Below, piece by piece: positions 1 through 8,828 of a DNA stretch of 39,289 bases. A model generated the notes under the pieces. The model was not told the DNA's origin. It worked only from the letters and a program-made list of their open reading frames with translations, and ran no database searches. Positions within the stretch are counted from its first letter, which is position 1; every line of letters begins with the position of its first letter. The DNA lies in assembly GCA_900769115.1 (NCBI GenBank), contig CAAGFJ010000052.1, forward strand, positions 1-39,289, in the 5' to 3' direction. The position numbers were made by a program, and so were the translations under genes. This DNA is from Lachnospiraceae bacterium. GTDB lineage: Bacteria > Bacillota > Clostridia > Lachnospirales > Lachnospiraceae.

Positions 1-11
1 AATCGCGAACT

Positions 12-130
12 TTAGTACTGCTGCGTGCGAGTCGTAGCGCGAGCGTGCCTGCACCATCATGACACCTTCAAGGCGCCGTTTTCGCAACATTCAGGCATGC
101 GCCTGCACCAGCCGAAGACTTACGCTGTAG
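12..130 (+). repeat. Left copy of a ~110-bp dispersed imperfect repeat
   Basis: This segment matches the reverse complement of 39131-39238. A 19-base block is identical (18-36 here, 39216-39234 in the other copy). Shorter shared blocks follow in the same order: TGCCTGC, CATGACACC, CATGCGC and ACTTACGCTGT (118-128 here). The ends can pair: GCGT(GC)GAGTC near 24-33 with GACTTACGC at 117-125, so the element may fold as a hairpin-closed RNA or be a small non-autonomous mobile repeat. It lies directly upstream of the 88-residue ORF. No coding capacity is evident. The family identity is unknown. Confidence 0.6.
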
Positions 131-164
131 AAGAGCATTCATTATGTTGTAGAAAGGAGTATGT

Positions 165-431
165 ATGAACCAGAATTTATTTTCCAGCCCGGAGTTTCAG
201 AAGTTACATCCGGTTAAGAAACAGATCATTCAGGAACTTGCTTCGGCGAACCAAAACCTGTCACCGGAAATGATGCTCACCAAAGTGATGACGATCAACA
301 AAGAACTATCCAAGCGGAGTCTTAACTTTACGAAGGAAGAATCCGCACTGTTAATCCGCATCCTAAAGCAGAATATGTCGCCATCTGACCAGCAAAAGGT
401 CGATCTTTTAATGGGCCTTCTGAACCGTTAG
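165..431 (+). CDS. Small uncharacterised protein (88 aa)
   Basis: I do not recognise a named family. The start is well supported by AAAGGAG five bases before ATG. The product is charged, with no signal peptide or membrane segment, and is predicted to be helical throughout. It contains the string L-L-I-R-I-L-K-Q-N-M-S-P near the middle and ends in V-D-L-L-M-G-L-L-N-R. This looks like a small soluble cytoplasmic protein, perhaps a helical bundle, but no function can be assigned. It follows the left-end repeat and is convergent with the next small gene across a hairpin. Confidence 0.7.
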   Translation: MNQNLFSSPEFQKLHPVKKQIIQELASANQNLSPEMMLTKVMTINKELSKRSLNFTKEESALLIRILKQNMSPSDQQKVDLLMGLLNR

Positions 432-436
432 AACGT

Positions 437-492
437 CAAATGCCGCCTTCCATTCGCATCAAGAATAAGCAGCTTATGGAAGACGGCATTTG
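437..492. terminator. Shared hairpin between convergent small genes
   Basis: CAAATGCCG (437-445) pairs with CGGCATTTG (484-492), and CTTCCAT inside pairs with ATGGAAG. The stem is long and the loop about 25 nt. It sits six bases after the rightward stop and five before the end of the leftward gene, as expected for a bidirectional terminator. Neither side has a strong T tract. Confidence 0.55.
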
Positions 493-496
493 CCTG

Positions 497-712
497 TTAA
501 TTGTCCAGCCCTGCATGCTCTACATATCGTTCCAGCTCTTCCTGACAGGAAAATTGAGGCATACGCGCAAGTATATCCATCTTGTCGACATCGTTCTTTC
601 CCTGTAACAGCCGGTCTACATATGCTTCCTTTGAACCTTCAAACAACAATTCAAAATTCATGATTGCCGGTGCAAGTGCAGGATTGTAATTATCTCCGGT
701 CACAAGTCCCAT
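497..712 (-). CDS. Small uncharacterised protein (71 aa)
   Basis: The reading frame is open further upstream to 757, but the start at 712 is preferred because AGGAGG lies seven bases before this ATG. The longer form would place that ribosome site inside the gene. The 71-residue product begins M-G-L-V-T-G-D-N-Y-N-P. It is acidic, with no membrane segment, and ends in a helical part (E-E-L-E-R-Y-V-E-H-A-G-L). I do not recognise the family and give no function. It is transcribed leftward after prfC, with a hairpin at 769-796 between them. Confidence 0.6.
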   Translation of the reverse strand: MGLVTGDNYNPALAPAIMNFELLFEGSKEAYVDRLLQGKNDVDKMDILARMPQFSCQEELERYVEHAGLDN

Positions 713-768
713 AAGATTTCCTCCTAACATACAGGCACAAAGCTGTACCTGGCTCACCGTATATGCAT

Positions 769-796
769 AAAGCTACAGCATTCCTGCTGTAGCTTT
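769..796 (-). terminator. Hairpin after prfC
   Basis: A perfect 12-bp stem (AAAGCTACAGCA at 769-780 with TGCTGTAGCTTT at 785-796) has a 4-nt loop and lies about 50 bases downstream of the prfC stop. The T tract is short, so termination strength is uncertain. Confidence 0.6.
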
Positions 797-844
797 AGTA
801 TGTGATAAATCCTATGCACTTACACTTTCAATAATTGACAATTC

Positions 845-2437
845 TTAATTCTTACGGAATTCCAATAATTCCAGACCTTCATTATGCTCAAGCACCGTAT
901 TGATCGTCCACTGATTCGTGAACAGCAATAACGGATTGCCTTTCATATCTTTCACTTTCTTTACTTCATTGACCCTCTTTAATGAATTAACATCCGTAGA
1001 AGGATCTTTGATCCAGCGAATAAAGTTATATGGTAATGGCTCTAGTTTGATCTCACATCCATATTCATTTTCCAGACGGTATTTTAATACCTCAAATTGC
1101 AAAACACCAACCACACCGACAATGATCTCCGACATTCCTGCCGTATATTCCTGGAAGATCTGAATCGCACCTTCCTGTGCAATCTGTGTAACGCCCTGTA
1201 CAAACTGCTTTCTCTTCATCGTATTAAGCTGTATAACACGACAGAAATGTTCCGGTGCAAAAGTCGGGATTCCTTCATACTCAAACTTCTTCCCCGGCTG
1301 ACAGATCGTATCCCCGATTGAGAAAATACCCGGGTCAAATACACCAATCACGTCACCTGCATATGCTTCTTCCACAATCTTACGTTCCTGTGCCATCAAC
1401 TGCTGCGGCTGGGATAATTTTAGTTTACGCTTACTCTGTACATGATATACGTCTTTATTGGCATCAAACTTGCCGGAACAGATTCGCATAAATGCGATAC
1501 GGTCACGATGTGCCTTATTCATATTCGCCTGAATCTTAAACACAAATGCAGAAAATGCCTCATCCATCGGATCAATCAATCCCTCATTTGACATTCTCGG
1601 AAGTGGAGAAGATGTCATCTGCAAGAAATGATCCAAAAATGTCTCAATACCAAATGTATTCAAAGCAGAACCAAAGAATACCGGTGTCAATTCACCCTTG
1701 TTGACCCGTTCCTGATCAAATTCCTCGCTTGCACCATCTAACAGTTCAACTTCTTCCATCAACTGATTATACAATACATCCCCGATATCTGCCCTTAATG
1801 ATTCATCATCAATCGAATAATCCGTTTCTTCCGCTTTCTTGGCTCCTCCGGTGGATACCGCCTGAAACTTTGAAACCATTCTCGTCTTACGATCATATAC
1901 ACCCTTGAAATCATGTCCGGAACCAATCGGCCAGTTAATCGGACATGTCTGAATACCAAGTACCGTTTCGATATCATCTAACAACTCAAACGAATCCTTT
2001 GCAAAATGATCCATCTTATTAATAAATGTAAAGATCGGAATGTGACGCATGACACATACCTTAAACAGTTTGATCGTCTGCGGCTCTACACCTTTCGCTG
2101 CATCAATTACCATAACGGCAGAATCCGCAGCCATCAGGGTACGATAAGTGTCCTCCGAGAAATCCTGATGGCCCGGAGTATCCAGAATGTTAATACAATA
2201 TCCATCATACTGAAACTGCATAACAGAGGATGTAACGGAAATACCTCTCTCCTTCTCAATGTCCATCCAGTCTGATACCGCATATTTTGAATTTGCTTTT
2301 CCCTTTACCGAACCTGCCGTATTGATTGCACCACCAAATAACAGAAACTTCTCTGTTAAGGTTGTCTTACCGGCATCCGGATGGGAAATAATTGCAAATG
2401 TTCTTCTCTTTTCAATCTCTTTCCTTAAATCTGCCAT
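845..2437 (-). CDS. prfC: Peptide chain release factor 3 (RF3)
   Basis: RF3 is a translational GTPase that recycles RF1/RF2 from the ribosome after peptide release. The 530-residue product matches the usual length of about 529. The G1 P-loop S-H-P-D-A-G-K-T-T lies near residues 18-26, followed by G3 D-T-P-G-H-Q-D-F and G4 N-K-M-D, all in EF-G-like order. RF3-type C-terminal domains follow. The frame is open to 2512, but the start at 2437 is chosen because GAGGAGAG lies four bases before this ATG and the protein then begins M-A-D-L-R-K-E-I-E-K-R-R, as in the family. It lies downstream of leuS on the same strand with a 134-bp gap that holds a weak hairpin. Confidence 0.96.
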   Translation of the reverse strand: MADLRKEIEKRRTFAIISHPDAGKTTLTEKFLLFGGAINTAGSVKGKANSKYAVSDWMDIEKERGISVTSSVMQFQYDGYCINILDTPGHQDFSEDTYRTLMAADSAVMVIDAAKGVEPQTIKLFKVCVMRHIPIFTFINKMDHFAKDSFELLDDIETVLGIQTCPINWPIGSGHDFKGVYDRKTRMVSKFQAVSTGGAKKAEETDYSIDDESLRADIGDVLYNQLMEEVELLDGASEEFDQERVNKGELTPVFFGSALNTFGIETFLDHFLQMTSSPLPRMSNEGLIDPMDEAFSAFVFKIQANMNKAHRDRIAFMRICSGKFDANKDVYHVQSKRKLKLSQPQQLMAQERKIVEEAYAGDVIGVFDPGIFSIGDTICQPGKKFEYEGIPTFAPEHFCRVIQLNTMKRKQFVQGVTQIAQEGAIQIFQEYTAGMSEIIVGVVGVLQFEVLKYRLENEYGCEIKLEPLPYNFIRWIKDPSTDVNSLKRVNEVKKVKDMKGNPLLLFTNQWTINTVLEHNEGLELLEFRKN

Positions 2438-2546
2438 ATTTCTCTCCTCAATCATCTGCTGCATAAAACCTGTTACTCTATCCACACATGCTCCCACTAA
2501 TGGATAACGCAAAATGGGCTGCCACCTTCTTATTATCTTCCAAAAG

Positions 2547-2562
2547 TGACAGCTCCATGTCA
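2547..2562 (-). terminator. Weak hairpin after leuS
   Basis: On the minus strand TGACA and TGTCA form a 5-bp stem followed by CTTTTGG, ten bases past the leuS stop. It is short, so read-through into prfC is likely. Confidence 0.35.
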
Positions 2563-2571
2563 GTCTCTTAC

Positions 2572-5001
2572 TTATTTTGCAACAATATTAACAATCTTGC
2601 CAGGTACATAAATCTCTTTGATCACATTTAATCCTGCCAACTTGTCTGCAATTGCTTCTTTACCCTTAGCGATAACCACATCTTTAGCTTCATCCACTGA
2701 GATATCGATGGTTCCCTTTGTCTTACCATTGATCTGTACCGGAATCGTAACCTCATTATCCTTCAATGCATCTTCTTCATAAGTTGGCCATCCGGAAGCA
2801 AATACCGTATCTGTTCCACCTAACTGCTGCCATAACTCTTCACCCATATGTGGTGCAAAAGGTGCGATCAGACGGACAACCGTCTTCAATGTCTCGGTAT
2901 CTACGCCACCCTTCTTGGTAAGATCTACCAGCTTATTGTTATACTCCATAAAACCGGAAACAACCGTATTCAACGAAAAGCTCTCCAAACGGGTTGTAAT
3001 ATCATATACCATCTTATGACGAATCTTGATCAGTTCCGGTGTCTCCTTGCCCGGATTCTCAATGTTCTTTGTTACCATCGTATAGAAACGGGTTAAGAAA
3101 CGATATACACCATCAATTCCCCGGTCATCCCAGATGGAATCTAACTCTGGTGGTCCAATGAACAACTCATACATTCTAAGTGCATCACAACCGTAATCTC
3201 TTACCATATCGTCCGGTGATACAATGTTACCGAGTGACTTACTCATCTTCGTAGCAGCACCTGTCTCACGGTCACGGCCACAGATCATACCCTGGTTAAA
3301 TAACTTGGTAAATGGCTCATCAAAATCAACCACGCCAATATCATGTAAGAACTTGGTATAGAAACGGGAATACAATAAGTGAAGCACTGCATGCTCTACA
3401 CCACCGATATACATATCAACCGGAAGATACTTGTCTGCTTTCTCACGGTTCACTAATTCTTTGTCATTCTTATTATCTACATAACGTAAGAAATACCAAG
3501 AAGATCCTGCCCACTGTGGCATCGTATTCGTCTCACGTTTTGCCGGCTTACCACAACATGGACATGTTGTATTCACCCAGGAATCAATTGCTGCAAGAGG
3601 AGATTCTCCGGTTCCGGTTGGCTCATACTTCTCTACATCCGGAAGCAATACCGGTAACTGATCCTCTGGAACCGGAACAGCACCACAATCCGGACAATGT
3701 ACGATTGGAATTGGCTCACCCCAATAACGCTGACGGGAGAATACCCAGTCACGCAGCTTATAATTCACGGTCTTCTTGCCATATCCCATCTTCTCGATCA
3801 TCTCTGGTGCTTCCTTCTTCAATACAGAAGATTCCATACCATTCCAATCACCGGAATTGATCATTGTTCCACTTGCCTCGGTGTAAGCTTCTGTCATATT
3901 CTCAATCTCTTTGCCATCCTTGGCAATAACCTGAATAATTGGAAGATCAAACTTCTTAGCAAATGCAAAGTCTCTGTCATCATGTGCCGGTACACACATA
4001 ATGGCACCGGTACCATAATCTGCTAATACATAGTCCGATAACCAGATTGGTGTCTTCTTACCATTCAATGGATTGATTGCATAAGAACCTGTGAATACAC
4101 CAGTCTTTTCTTTGTCCTGCATACGGTCTACATTAGACTTCATTGATGCATCGTAGATATACTTATCTACTGCTTCTCTTGTCTCATCCGTAGCCAGCTT
4201 TGCTGCCAATTCATGCTCCGGAGCCAATACCATGAAAGTTGCTCCCCATAAGGTATCCGGACGTGTGGTATATACCGTAATCGCCTCATCCATTCCATCT
4301 ACCTTAAAGTTAACCTCTGCACCATATGACTTGCCGATCCAGTCTGTCTGCATCTTCTTAACCTTCTCTGGCCAGTCAAGCTTATCGAGATCTGCTAACA
4401 GACGATCCGCATAAGCTGTGATCTTAAGCATCCACTGACGAAGATTCTTCTTCGTTACTTCTGAATGACAACGCTCGCATTTACCATCTACTACTTCCTC
4501 ATTGGCAAGACCGGTCTTACAGGATGGACACCAGTTAATCGGCATCTGCTTCTCGTAAGCAAGACCTTTCTTAAACATCTGAACGAAGATCCACTGTGTC
4601 CATTTATAGAATTCCGGATCGGTTGTATTCACCTCACGATCCCAATCATAGATAGCAGCGATCTCCTTGATCTGTCTCTTAATATTGGCTACATTCTCTG
4701 CAGTAGAGATAGCAGGATGTACACCATTCTTAATTGCATAGTTCTCTGCCGGAAGACCGAATGCATCCCATCCCATCGGATGAATCAGGTAATATCCCTG
4801 CATTAACTTGTAACGGCTCCATACATCTGAGATAACATAGCCTCTCCAATGTCCTACATGGAGACCATGTCCGGATGGATATGGAAACATATCCAGACAG
4901 TAATACTTTGGCTTCTTACCATCCTCTACGTTAATTGGGTGTTCTTCCCACTGCTTACGCCATTTGCCTTCGATCAGCCTGTGATTATACGCTGTTGCCA
5001 T
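2572..5001 (-). CDS. leuS: Leucyl-tRNA synthetase
   Basis: This class I aminoacyl-tRNA synthetase charges tRNA-Leu with leucine in the cytoplasm. The product is 809 residues, near the usual bacterial length. It has the HIGH-type motif P-Y-P-S-G-H-G-L-H-V-G-H (residues 40-51), paired zinc cysteine motifs (C-P-S-C ... C-E-R-C, and C-P-D-C ... C-P-C-C), the CP1 editing insertion with the T-T-R-P-D-T-L motif, and K-M-S-K-S near the C-terminal third. The start at 5001 gives M-A-T-A-Y-N-H-R-L-I-E with AGGAGG ten bases upstream; an in-frame extension to 5049 lacks a ribosome site. The leader is short, with no room for a T-box, which many Firmicutes leuS genes carry. Confidence 0.97.
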   Translation of the reverse strand: MATAYNHRLIEGKWRKQWEEHPINVEDGKKPKYYCLDMFPYPSGHGLHVGHWRGYVISDVWSRYKLMQGYYLIHPMGWDAFGLPAENYAIKNGVHPAISTAENVANIKRQIKEIAAIYDWDREVNTTDPEFYKWTQWIFVQMFKKGLAYEKQMPINWCPSCKTGLANEEVVDGKCERCHSEVTKKNLRQWMLKITAYADRLLADLDKLDWPEKVKKMQTDWIGKSYGAEVNFKVDGMDEAITVYTTRPDTLWGATFMVLAPEHELAAKLATDETREAVDKYIYDASMKSNVDRMQDKEKTGVFTGSYAINPLNGKKTPIWLSDYVLADYGTGAIMCVPAHDDRDFAFAKKFDLPIIQVIAKDGKEIENMTEAYTEASGTMINSGDWNGMESSVLKKEAPEMIEKMGYGKKTVNYKLRDWVFSRQRYWGEPIPIVHCPDCGAVPVPEDQLPVLLPDVEKYEPTGTGESPLAAIDSWVNTTCPCCGKPAKRETNTMPQWAGSSWYFLRYVDNKNDKELVNREKADKYLPVDMYIGGVEHAVLHLLYSRFYTKFLHDIGVVDFDEPFTKLFNQGMICGRDRETGAATKMSKSLGNIVSPDDMVRDYGCDALRMYELFIGPPELDSIWDDRGIDGVYRFLTRFYTMVTKNIENPGKETPELIKIRHKMVYDITTRLESFSLNTVVSGFMEYNNKLVDLTKKGGVDTETLKTVVRLIAPFAPHMGEELWQQLGGTDTVFASGWPTYEEDALKDNEVTIPVQINGKTKGTIDISVDEAKDVVIAKGKEAIADKLAGLNVIKEIYVPGKIVNIVAK

Positions 5002-5082
5002 GATTGTTGTTCCTCCTGCTTCTATATTCCGTGCGTGTACTCTTGTCAAAAAAACCGCACAATATGCATGTTTAACTAATTC

Positions 5083-5111
5083 ATTTTACCTATACACACC
5101 ATATTTGTCAA
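5083..5111 (-). promoter_or_regulatory. Sigma-A promoter for leuS
   Basis: On the minus strand TTGACA (5106-5111), a 17-bp spacer and TAAAAT (5083-5088) form a near-consensus promoter just downstream of the ABC permease stop. A second TTGACA (5044-5049) has TATAGA 17 bases downstream, but that start would remove the ribosome site, so it is less likely. Confidence 0.75.
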
Positions 5112-5123
5112 GAATTCGGGCGG

Positions 5124-6383
5124 TTATTTTTGCATTGCATCCATTGGTTTCAGCTTAGAAGCCCAGCGTGCCGGAAAATAACCGGCGATCAAACCAAGTG
5201 CAATAGAGAACACGAACGCACCGATCGCTAACTTCGGTGATATCACTGCAAGACGTGTACCCTTTGGCATTGAAAGTAATTTCACGCCAAAATAATTAAT
5301 TCCAAATTGCGTGATCACATAAGACAATATAATGCCGGTCAATCCGCCGATTGCACCGAGGATTCCGGATTCTAAGAGGAACAGATAAAGGAGTTCATCC
5401 ATGTCACAGCCTAACACTTTCAATACCCCAATGTCTGTAATACGGTCATATACCGATGTTGTCATGGTGTTTCCGATTCCGATAACCGCTACGATCAATG
5501 CGATCATTCCAATTCCGCCTAATAGAAGCTGTACGATCTTAAGCTCCCGCTGCAAAGAATCCAACAATTCCTTATTGTTCTCTACCTGATATCCTCTATC
5601 CTGCAGCTTCTTTACAAGCCCATCTACATATTGCGTATCTTCCACCTTCACAATCGCACTGTCATAGATCCACTCCGGATATGGTGCACCGTTCGCATCC
5701 AATGGTTGTCCGGATATCACACCATCTACTTTATTCTGTTTGAGGTATTGTTGCAGCACCTCCAGATTACAATAGATATCATACGATTCCTTATCCGTCA
5801 CCCCGCATATCACCATACGATGCTGTACAGTCTCCTCGTCCATACCTAAACTGATCTCTAAATTCTGTCCAACCAGATCCTTTTCTGCCTCCGAAGAATC
5901 CGTATATTCTACCCCTGTATTAGAATTAAAGAAAAGATCCATTACATTCTTTCCCATTAATAATTCCGGCTTTCTTCCACTTGCCAGAGGAACGTCCCCT
6001 TTTTTCACCTTCATTTGCTGTAAATAAGCATCCGGAAGAGCAATCAACTGCGCATAACCCATATAATGCCCATACTGTTCAACTGCCGCTATCGTCTGTC
6101 TCGGATAGACTTCTGACACATGTTCCAGTCTTGCAAGCTCTGCCAGTGTCCGGTCTGTCAGCATCCGGTCTTTCCTCTTTCCCTCCGTCTGCCCGTAGAT
6201 TACAATCTCAGTCACACTTCCCGTCTGTTCCACCGTAGATAACAGTTCTTTCTTTACTCCGATTCCAATAGCAAGTAAAGAGACAATGGATATAACACCG
6301 ATCACCACGCCAAGAATGGTAAGCAATGTACGTACTCCCCTTTGCTTCATATTCGTTATACACATATGCCATATCCACGTCAT
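5124..6383 (-). CDS. MacB/FtsX-type ABC transporter permease
   Basis: This is a membrane subunit of a type VII (MacB/LolCE-like) ABC system. The 419-residue protein has one N-terminal membrane helix (about residues 20-45, L-T-I-L-G-V-V-I-G-V), then a large extracytoplasmic MacB-PCD-like domain, then three C-terminal helices typical of an FtsX domain, with the family-like string N-T-M-T-T-S-V-Y-D-R before I-G-V-L-K-V-L-G. GAGGTGAGAGAAT gives a good ribosome site at the ATG. It is the last gene of the leftward four-gene operon and lies 11 bp after the NEW3-like protein gene. Such systems drive mechanotransmission or efflux rather than import; the substrate cannot be read from the sequence. Confidence 0.88.
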   Translation of the reverse strand: MTWIWHMCITNMKQRGVRTLLTILGVVIGVISIVSLLAIGIGVKKELLSTVEQTGSVTEIVIYGQTEGKRKDRMLTDRTLAELARLEHVSEVYPRQTIAAVEQYGHYMGYAQLIALPDAYLQQMKVKKGDVPLASGRKPELLMGKNVMDLFFNSNTGVEYTDSSEAEKDLVGQNLEISLGMDEETVQHRMVICGVTDKESYDIYCNLEVLQQYLKQNKVDGVISGQPLDANGAPYPEWIYDSAIVKVEDTQYVDGLVKKLQDRGYQVENNKELLDSLQRELKIVQLLLGGIGMIALIVAVIGIGNTMTTSVYDRITDIGVLKVLGCDMDELLYLFLLESGILGAIGGLTGIILSYVITQFGINYFGVKLLSMPKGTRLAVISPKLAIGAFVFSIALGLIAGYFPARWASKLKPMDAMQK

Positions 6384-6394
6384 ATTCTCTCACC

Positions 6395-8134
6395 TCATTC
6401 TACATTTGACCCATTCTCTATGAATTCATCCAGGATCTCCTGTTTTCTCTTTCTTCTCCGGAACACAACATAGCCGATTCCTGCCATTCCAAGCATAATC
6501 ACGATAACAATTCCTGCCTTCTTTGCCATGGCGGAATGATCCTTCGATGTCTTAACCTTTTCCAGATTATCATAAACCGGTTCCTTTACACGCAGATCAA
6601 GTTCTATACTCTTTTCCTGCACATTTCCGTCTTTATCCTCGTATGTAATCAGCATTTGATTCTTTGTATGTGCTCCATCCGTAACAACTGTTGCTTTCGC
6701 TAAAATATCTGCCGTTCCACTCTTACCCGGTTCCACATTACCAACATAAGAAGCACTCTCCTCAACATTATCACCTGACAGATATACGGTTACATTATAC
6801 AGATTCCCCTCTCCTAAGTTATTCACGGTTGCACTCACTTCCACCATATCCCCAACCTCATAGGAATCCTGTGTCAGATATACATCTGTTATCGATAATC
6901 TCTGGCGCAGATAAACCGGAACATATAATGTATCCTCTGCACTAAATGCTTCCGCTTTTCCATTCTCATACTCACTCTTGACCACTAATGGATAACTCTT
7001 CTCCTCCAGACCGGACACCGGCTTGATCTGAAAAGTGACATCCTGGCTCTCTCCTGCCGCCATACTCTCAATAAATGTACTTCCCACACCATCTTCCGGA
7101 ACAAACTGACTCTCTTCATTTGCTAAAGAAATCTTGATATTGGAGATTGTACTCTTTGCAGTATTCTCCATATGTAATGTTAATGTAAATGCTTCATTGG
7201 CATATATCGTATCCTTTCCTAAGTCATAACCGGCTACCATAAGTCTTGGGGTACTTGTATTTCCGTTTCCCCCGTTGGAGCCACCTTCCGAATTGCTTTT
7301 CTTTCCGGTCAGTTTCACATTGAGAGAACGTGTCACCTCGTATGTCTTACCAGCCTTTTCATATTTCACCAGAAAGGAAACCATCTGATACCCGGTCACA
7401 ACATCCTCTCTGACTTTAAATGCATAATCACATTTTAATGAGGTGGTTCCTTTTGATGTAATGGAACGATACGCATCCTTTTCTGTCTCAAATGGAAAAC
7501 CATCTGTAACAACCGGAGTCACACTTAAGATCTTGCCCTTCTTTGCTTTCGCCTGAAATGTCACATCACAGGTCTTTCCATAAGTTCCGGATGGTGCCGA
7601 CTTCACCTTCAATGAGATATCCCCATCCGAAGATGCACTCTCTTCCTTCTCCTGAATCCTTACACTGATCGACTTCGTGACACAATACGCTGTGACCGTT
7701 CCGTCCTCCGCCTGCCGGTCATAGGTGATCGTAAATGCTACCGGATAATAGCCCGTCTCCAAATTCTCTCTGGCAGTAAAGTTATAGGAAGCATCTACCG
7801 ATGACCCGGTCGCATGGATTACTTTATATGCCTCGTCATCCGTCTCAAACGGAAATGACTCATCTAACACCGGAACAATCTTAGTAATATTCATAACCTT
7901 ATAATTCCGATTACTGTTATCGGTTCCTGCCCGAAAAGCCACCGTTACTTTCTCTCCCGCCTGCTGACCATCCATTTTCACATTATTGATCACAATGTCT
8001 GTGTCTGCTCCCACCATAATATCTGATGTATCTGGTGTTCCCACATTCGTTGCCTGAACACTTACAGGATTCCATAACGCAGATACCAACAACAGACATA
8101 ATCCGAATGCCGCCCATTTTGTTCTTCTGCTCAT
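6395..8134 (-). CDS. Exported, membrane-anchored NEW3/CARDB-like repeat protein
   Basis: This is a probable extracytoplasmic partner of the ABC system. The start at 8134 gives AGGAGG six bases upstream and a classical signal peptide (residues 1-28, cleavage after V-Q-A). Two homologous domains of about 110 residues follow, each with the motif F-P-F-E-T-x2-(D/E)-A-Y (near residues 94 and 213). A Gly/Asn/Ser linker comes next, then two beta-rich domains of the NEW3/CARDB kind (V-N-N-L-G-E-G-N-L-Y-N-V). Near the C-terminus is a membrane helix (about 540-558) followed by R-R-R-K-R-K, so the body faces outside. The total is 579 residues. Similar proteins (COG1361-like) often sit next to FtsX-type transporters. 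Function is inferred from context only. Confidence 0.8.
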   Translation of the reverse strand: MSRRTKWAAFGLCLLLVSALWNPVSVQATNVGTPDTSDIMVGADTDIVINNVKMDGQQAGEKVTVAFRAGTDNSNRNYKVMNITKIVPVLDESFPFETDDEAYKVIHATGSSVDASYNFTARENLETGYYPVAFTITYDRQAEDGTVTAYCVTKSISVRIQEKEESASSDGDISLKVKSAPSGTYGKTCDVTFQAKAKKGKILSVTPVVTDGFPFETEKDAYRSITSKGTTSLKCDYAFKVREDVVTGYQMVSFLVKYEKAGKTYEVTRSLNVKLTGKKSNSEGGSNGGNGNTSTPRLMVAGYDLGKDTIYANEAFTLTLHMENTAKSTISNIKISLANEESQFVPEDGVGSTFIESMAAGESQDVTFQIKPVSGLEEKSYPLVVKSEYENGKAEAFSAEDTLYVPVYLRQRLSITDVYLTQDSYEVGDMVEVSATVNNLGEGNLYNVTVYLSGDNVEESASYVGNVEPGKSGTADILAKATVVTDGAHTKNQMLITYEDKDGNVQEKSIELDLRVKEPVYDNLEKVKTSKDHSAMAKKAGIVIVIMLGMAGIGYVVFRRRKRKQEILDEFIENGSNVE

Positions 8135-8144
8135 ATGCTGCCTC

Positions 8145-8810
8145 CTACTCCACAATCTCTCCATCTGCAATCTTCACGATCCGGTCTGCTTCTCTTGCCA
8201 GATCAATATTATGCGTGATCAGCACCAGCGTCTGATTGAGTTGTTTGACCGAATTCTGCAATAAAGCAATTACCTCACTACCATTCTTGGAATCCAATGC
8301 ACCTGTTGGTTCGTCAGCCAGGATCAAAGCAGGACGGTTTGCCAATGCCCTTGCAATGGCTGCACGCTGCTGCTGACCACCGGATAGCTGATTTGGTAAA
8401 TGTTTTCTCCGATCAATGATTCCTAATAACTCCATAATATGTTCCACATACTCCTTATCCGGTTTTCTGTGATCCAACAGAATCGGCATCATAATATTTT
8501 CCTCTACCGATAATACAGGGATCAAATGATATGCCTGAAATACGAATCCAATCTTTCTTCTGCGGAACACTGACATCTGCTCATCATTCATCTTTGTAAT
8601 ATCCTTGCCGTCTACCACAATCCTGCCGCTGGTCGGTGTATCCACTCCACCCATCACATGCAGCAGAGTAGATTTACCAGAACCGGAGGCTCCTACAATG
8701 GCTAATGTCTCTCCTTTTGCTACCGTAAGATCCACATTATGCAACCCCCACACCCTTGTCTCATTTTCACCATATACCTTTGTGACCTGTTCCATCGTTA
8801 CAATATCCAT
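8145..8810 (-). CDS. ABC transporter ATP-binding protein, LolD/MacB type
   Basis: This is the ATPase of the four-gene ABC system and would power both permeases. The Walker A motif is G-A-S-G-S-G-K-S-T, the signature is L-S-G-G-Q-Q-Q-R, Walker B is L-I-L-A-D-E-P-T-G-A-L-D, and the H-loop histidine is in I-T-H-N. The D-E-P-T-G-A-L-D form is typical of the LolD/MacB/FtsE group. The ATG at 8810 is preferred, with GGAGG eight bases upstream; an in-frame TTG 15 bases earlier overlaps that ribosome site. The length of 221 residues is normal. It lies 10 bp before the exported-protein gene and 18 bp after the large permease. Confidence 0.93.
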   Translation of the reverse strand: MDIVTMEQVTKVYGENETRVWGLHNVDLTVAKGETLAIVGASGSGKSTLLHVMGGVDTPTSGRIVVDGKDITKMNDEQMSVFRRRKIGFVFQAYHLIPVLSVEENIMMPILLDHRKPDKEYVEHIMELLGIIDRRKHLPNQLSGGQQQRAAIARALANRPALILADEPTGALDSKNGSEVIALLQNSVKQLNQTLVLITHNIDLAREADRIVKIADGEIVE

Positions 8811-8828
8811 ACTCTCATCCTCCAATCT

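Noticed and set aside
3312..4026. Plus-strand ORFs opposite leuS
   Set aside because: They are shadow frames of a well-conserved gene, without ribosome sites or family features.
5002..5123. Possible T-box leader for leuS
   Set aside because: The gap is too short for a T-box and no specifier or antiterminator motif is visible; a plain promoter explains it.
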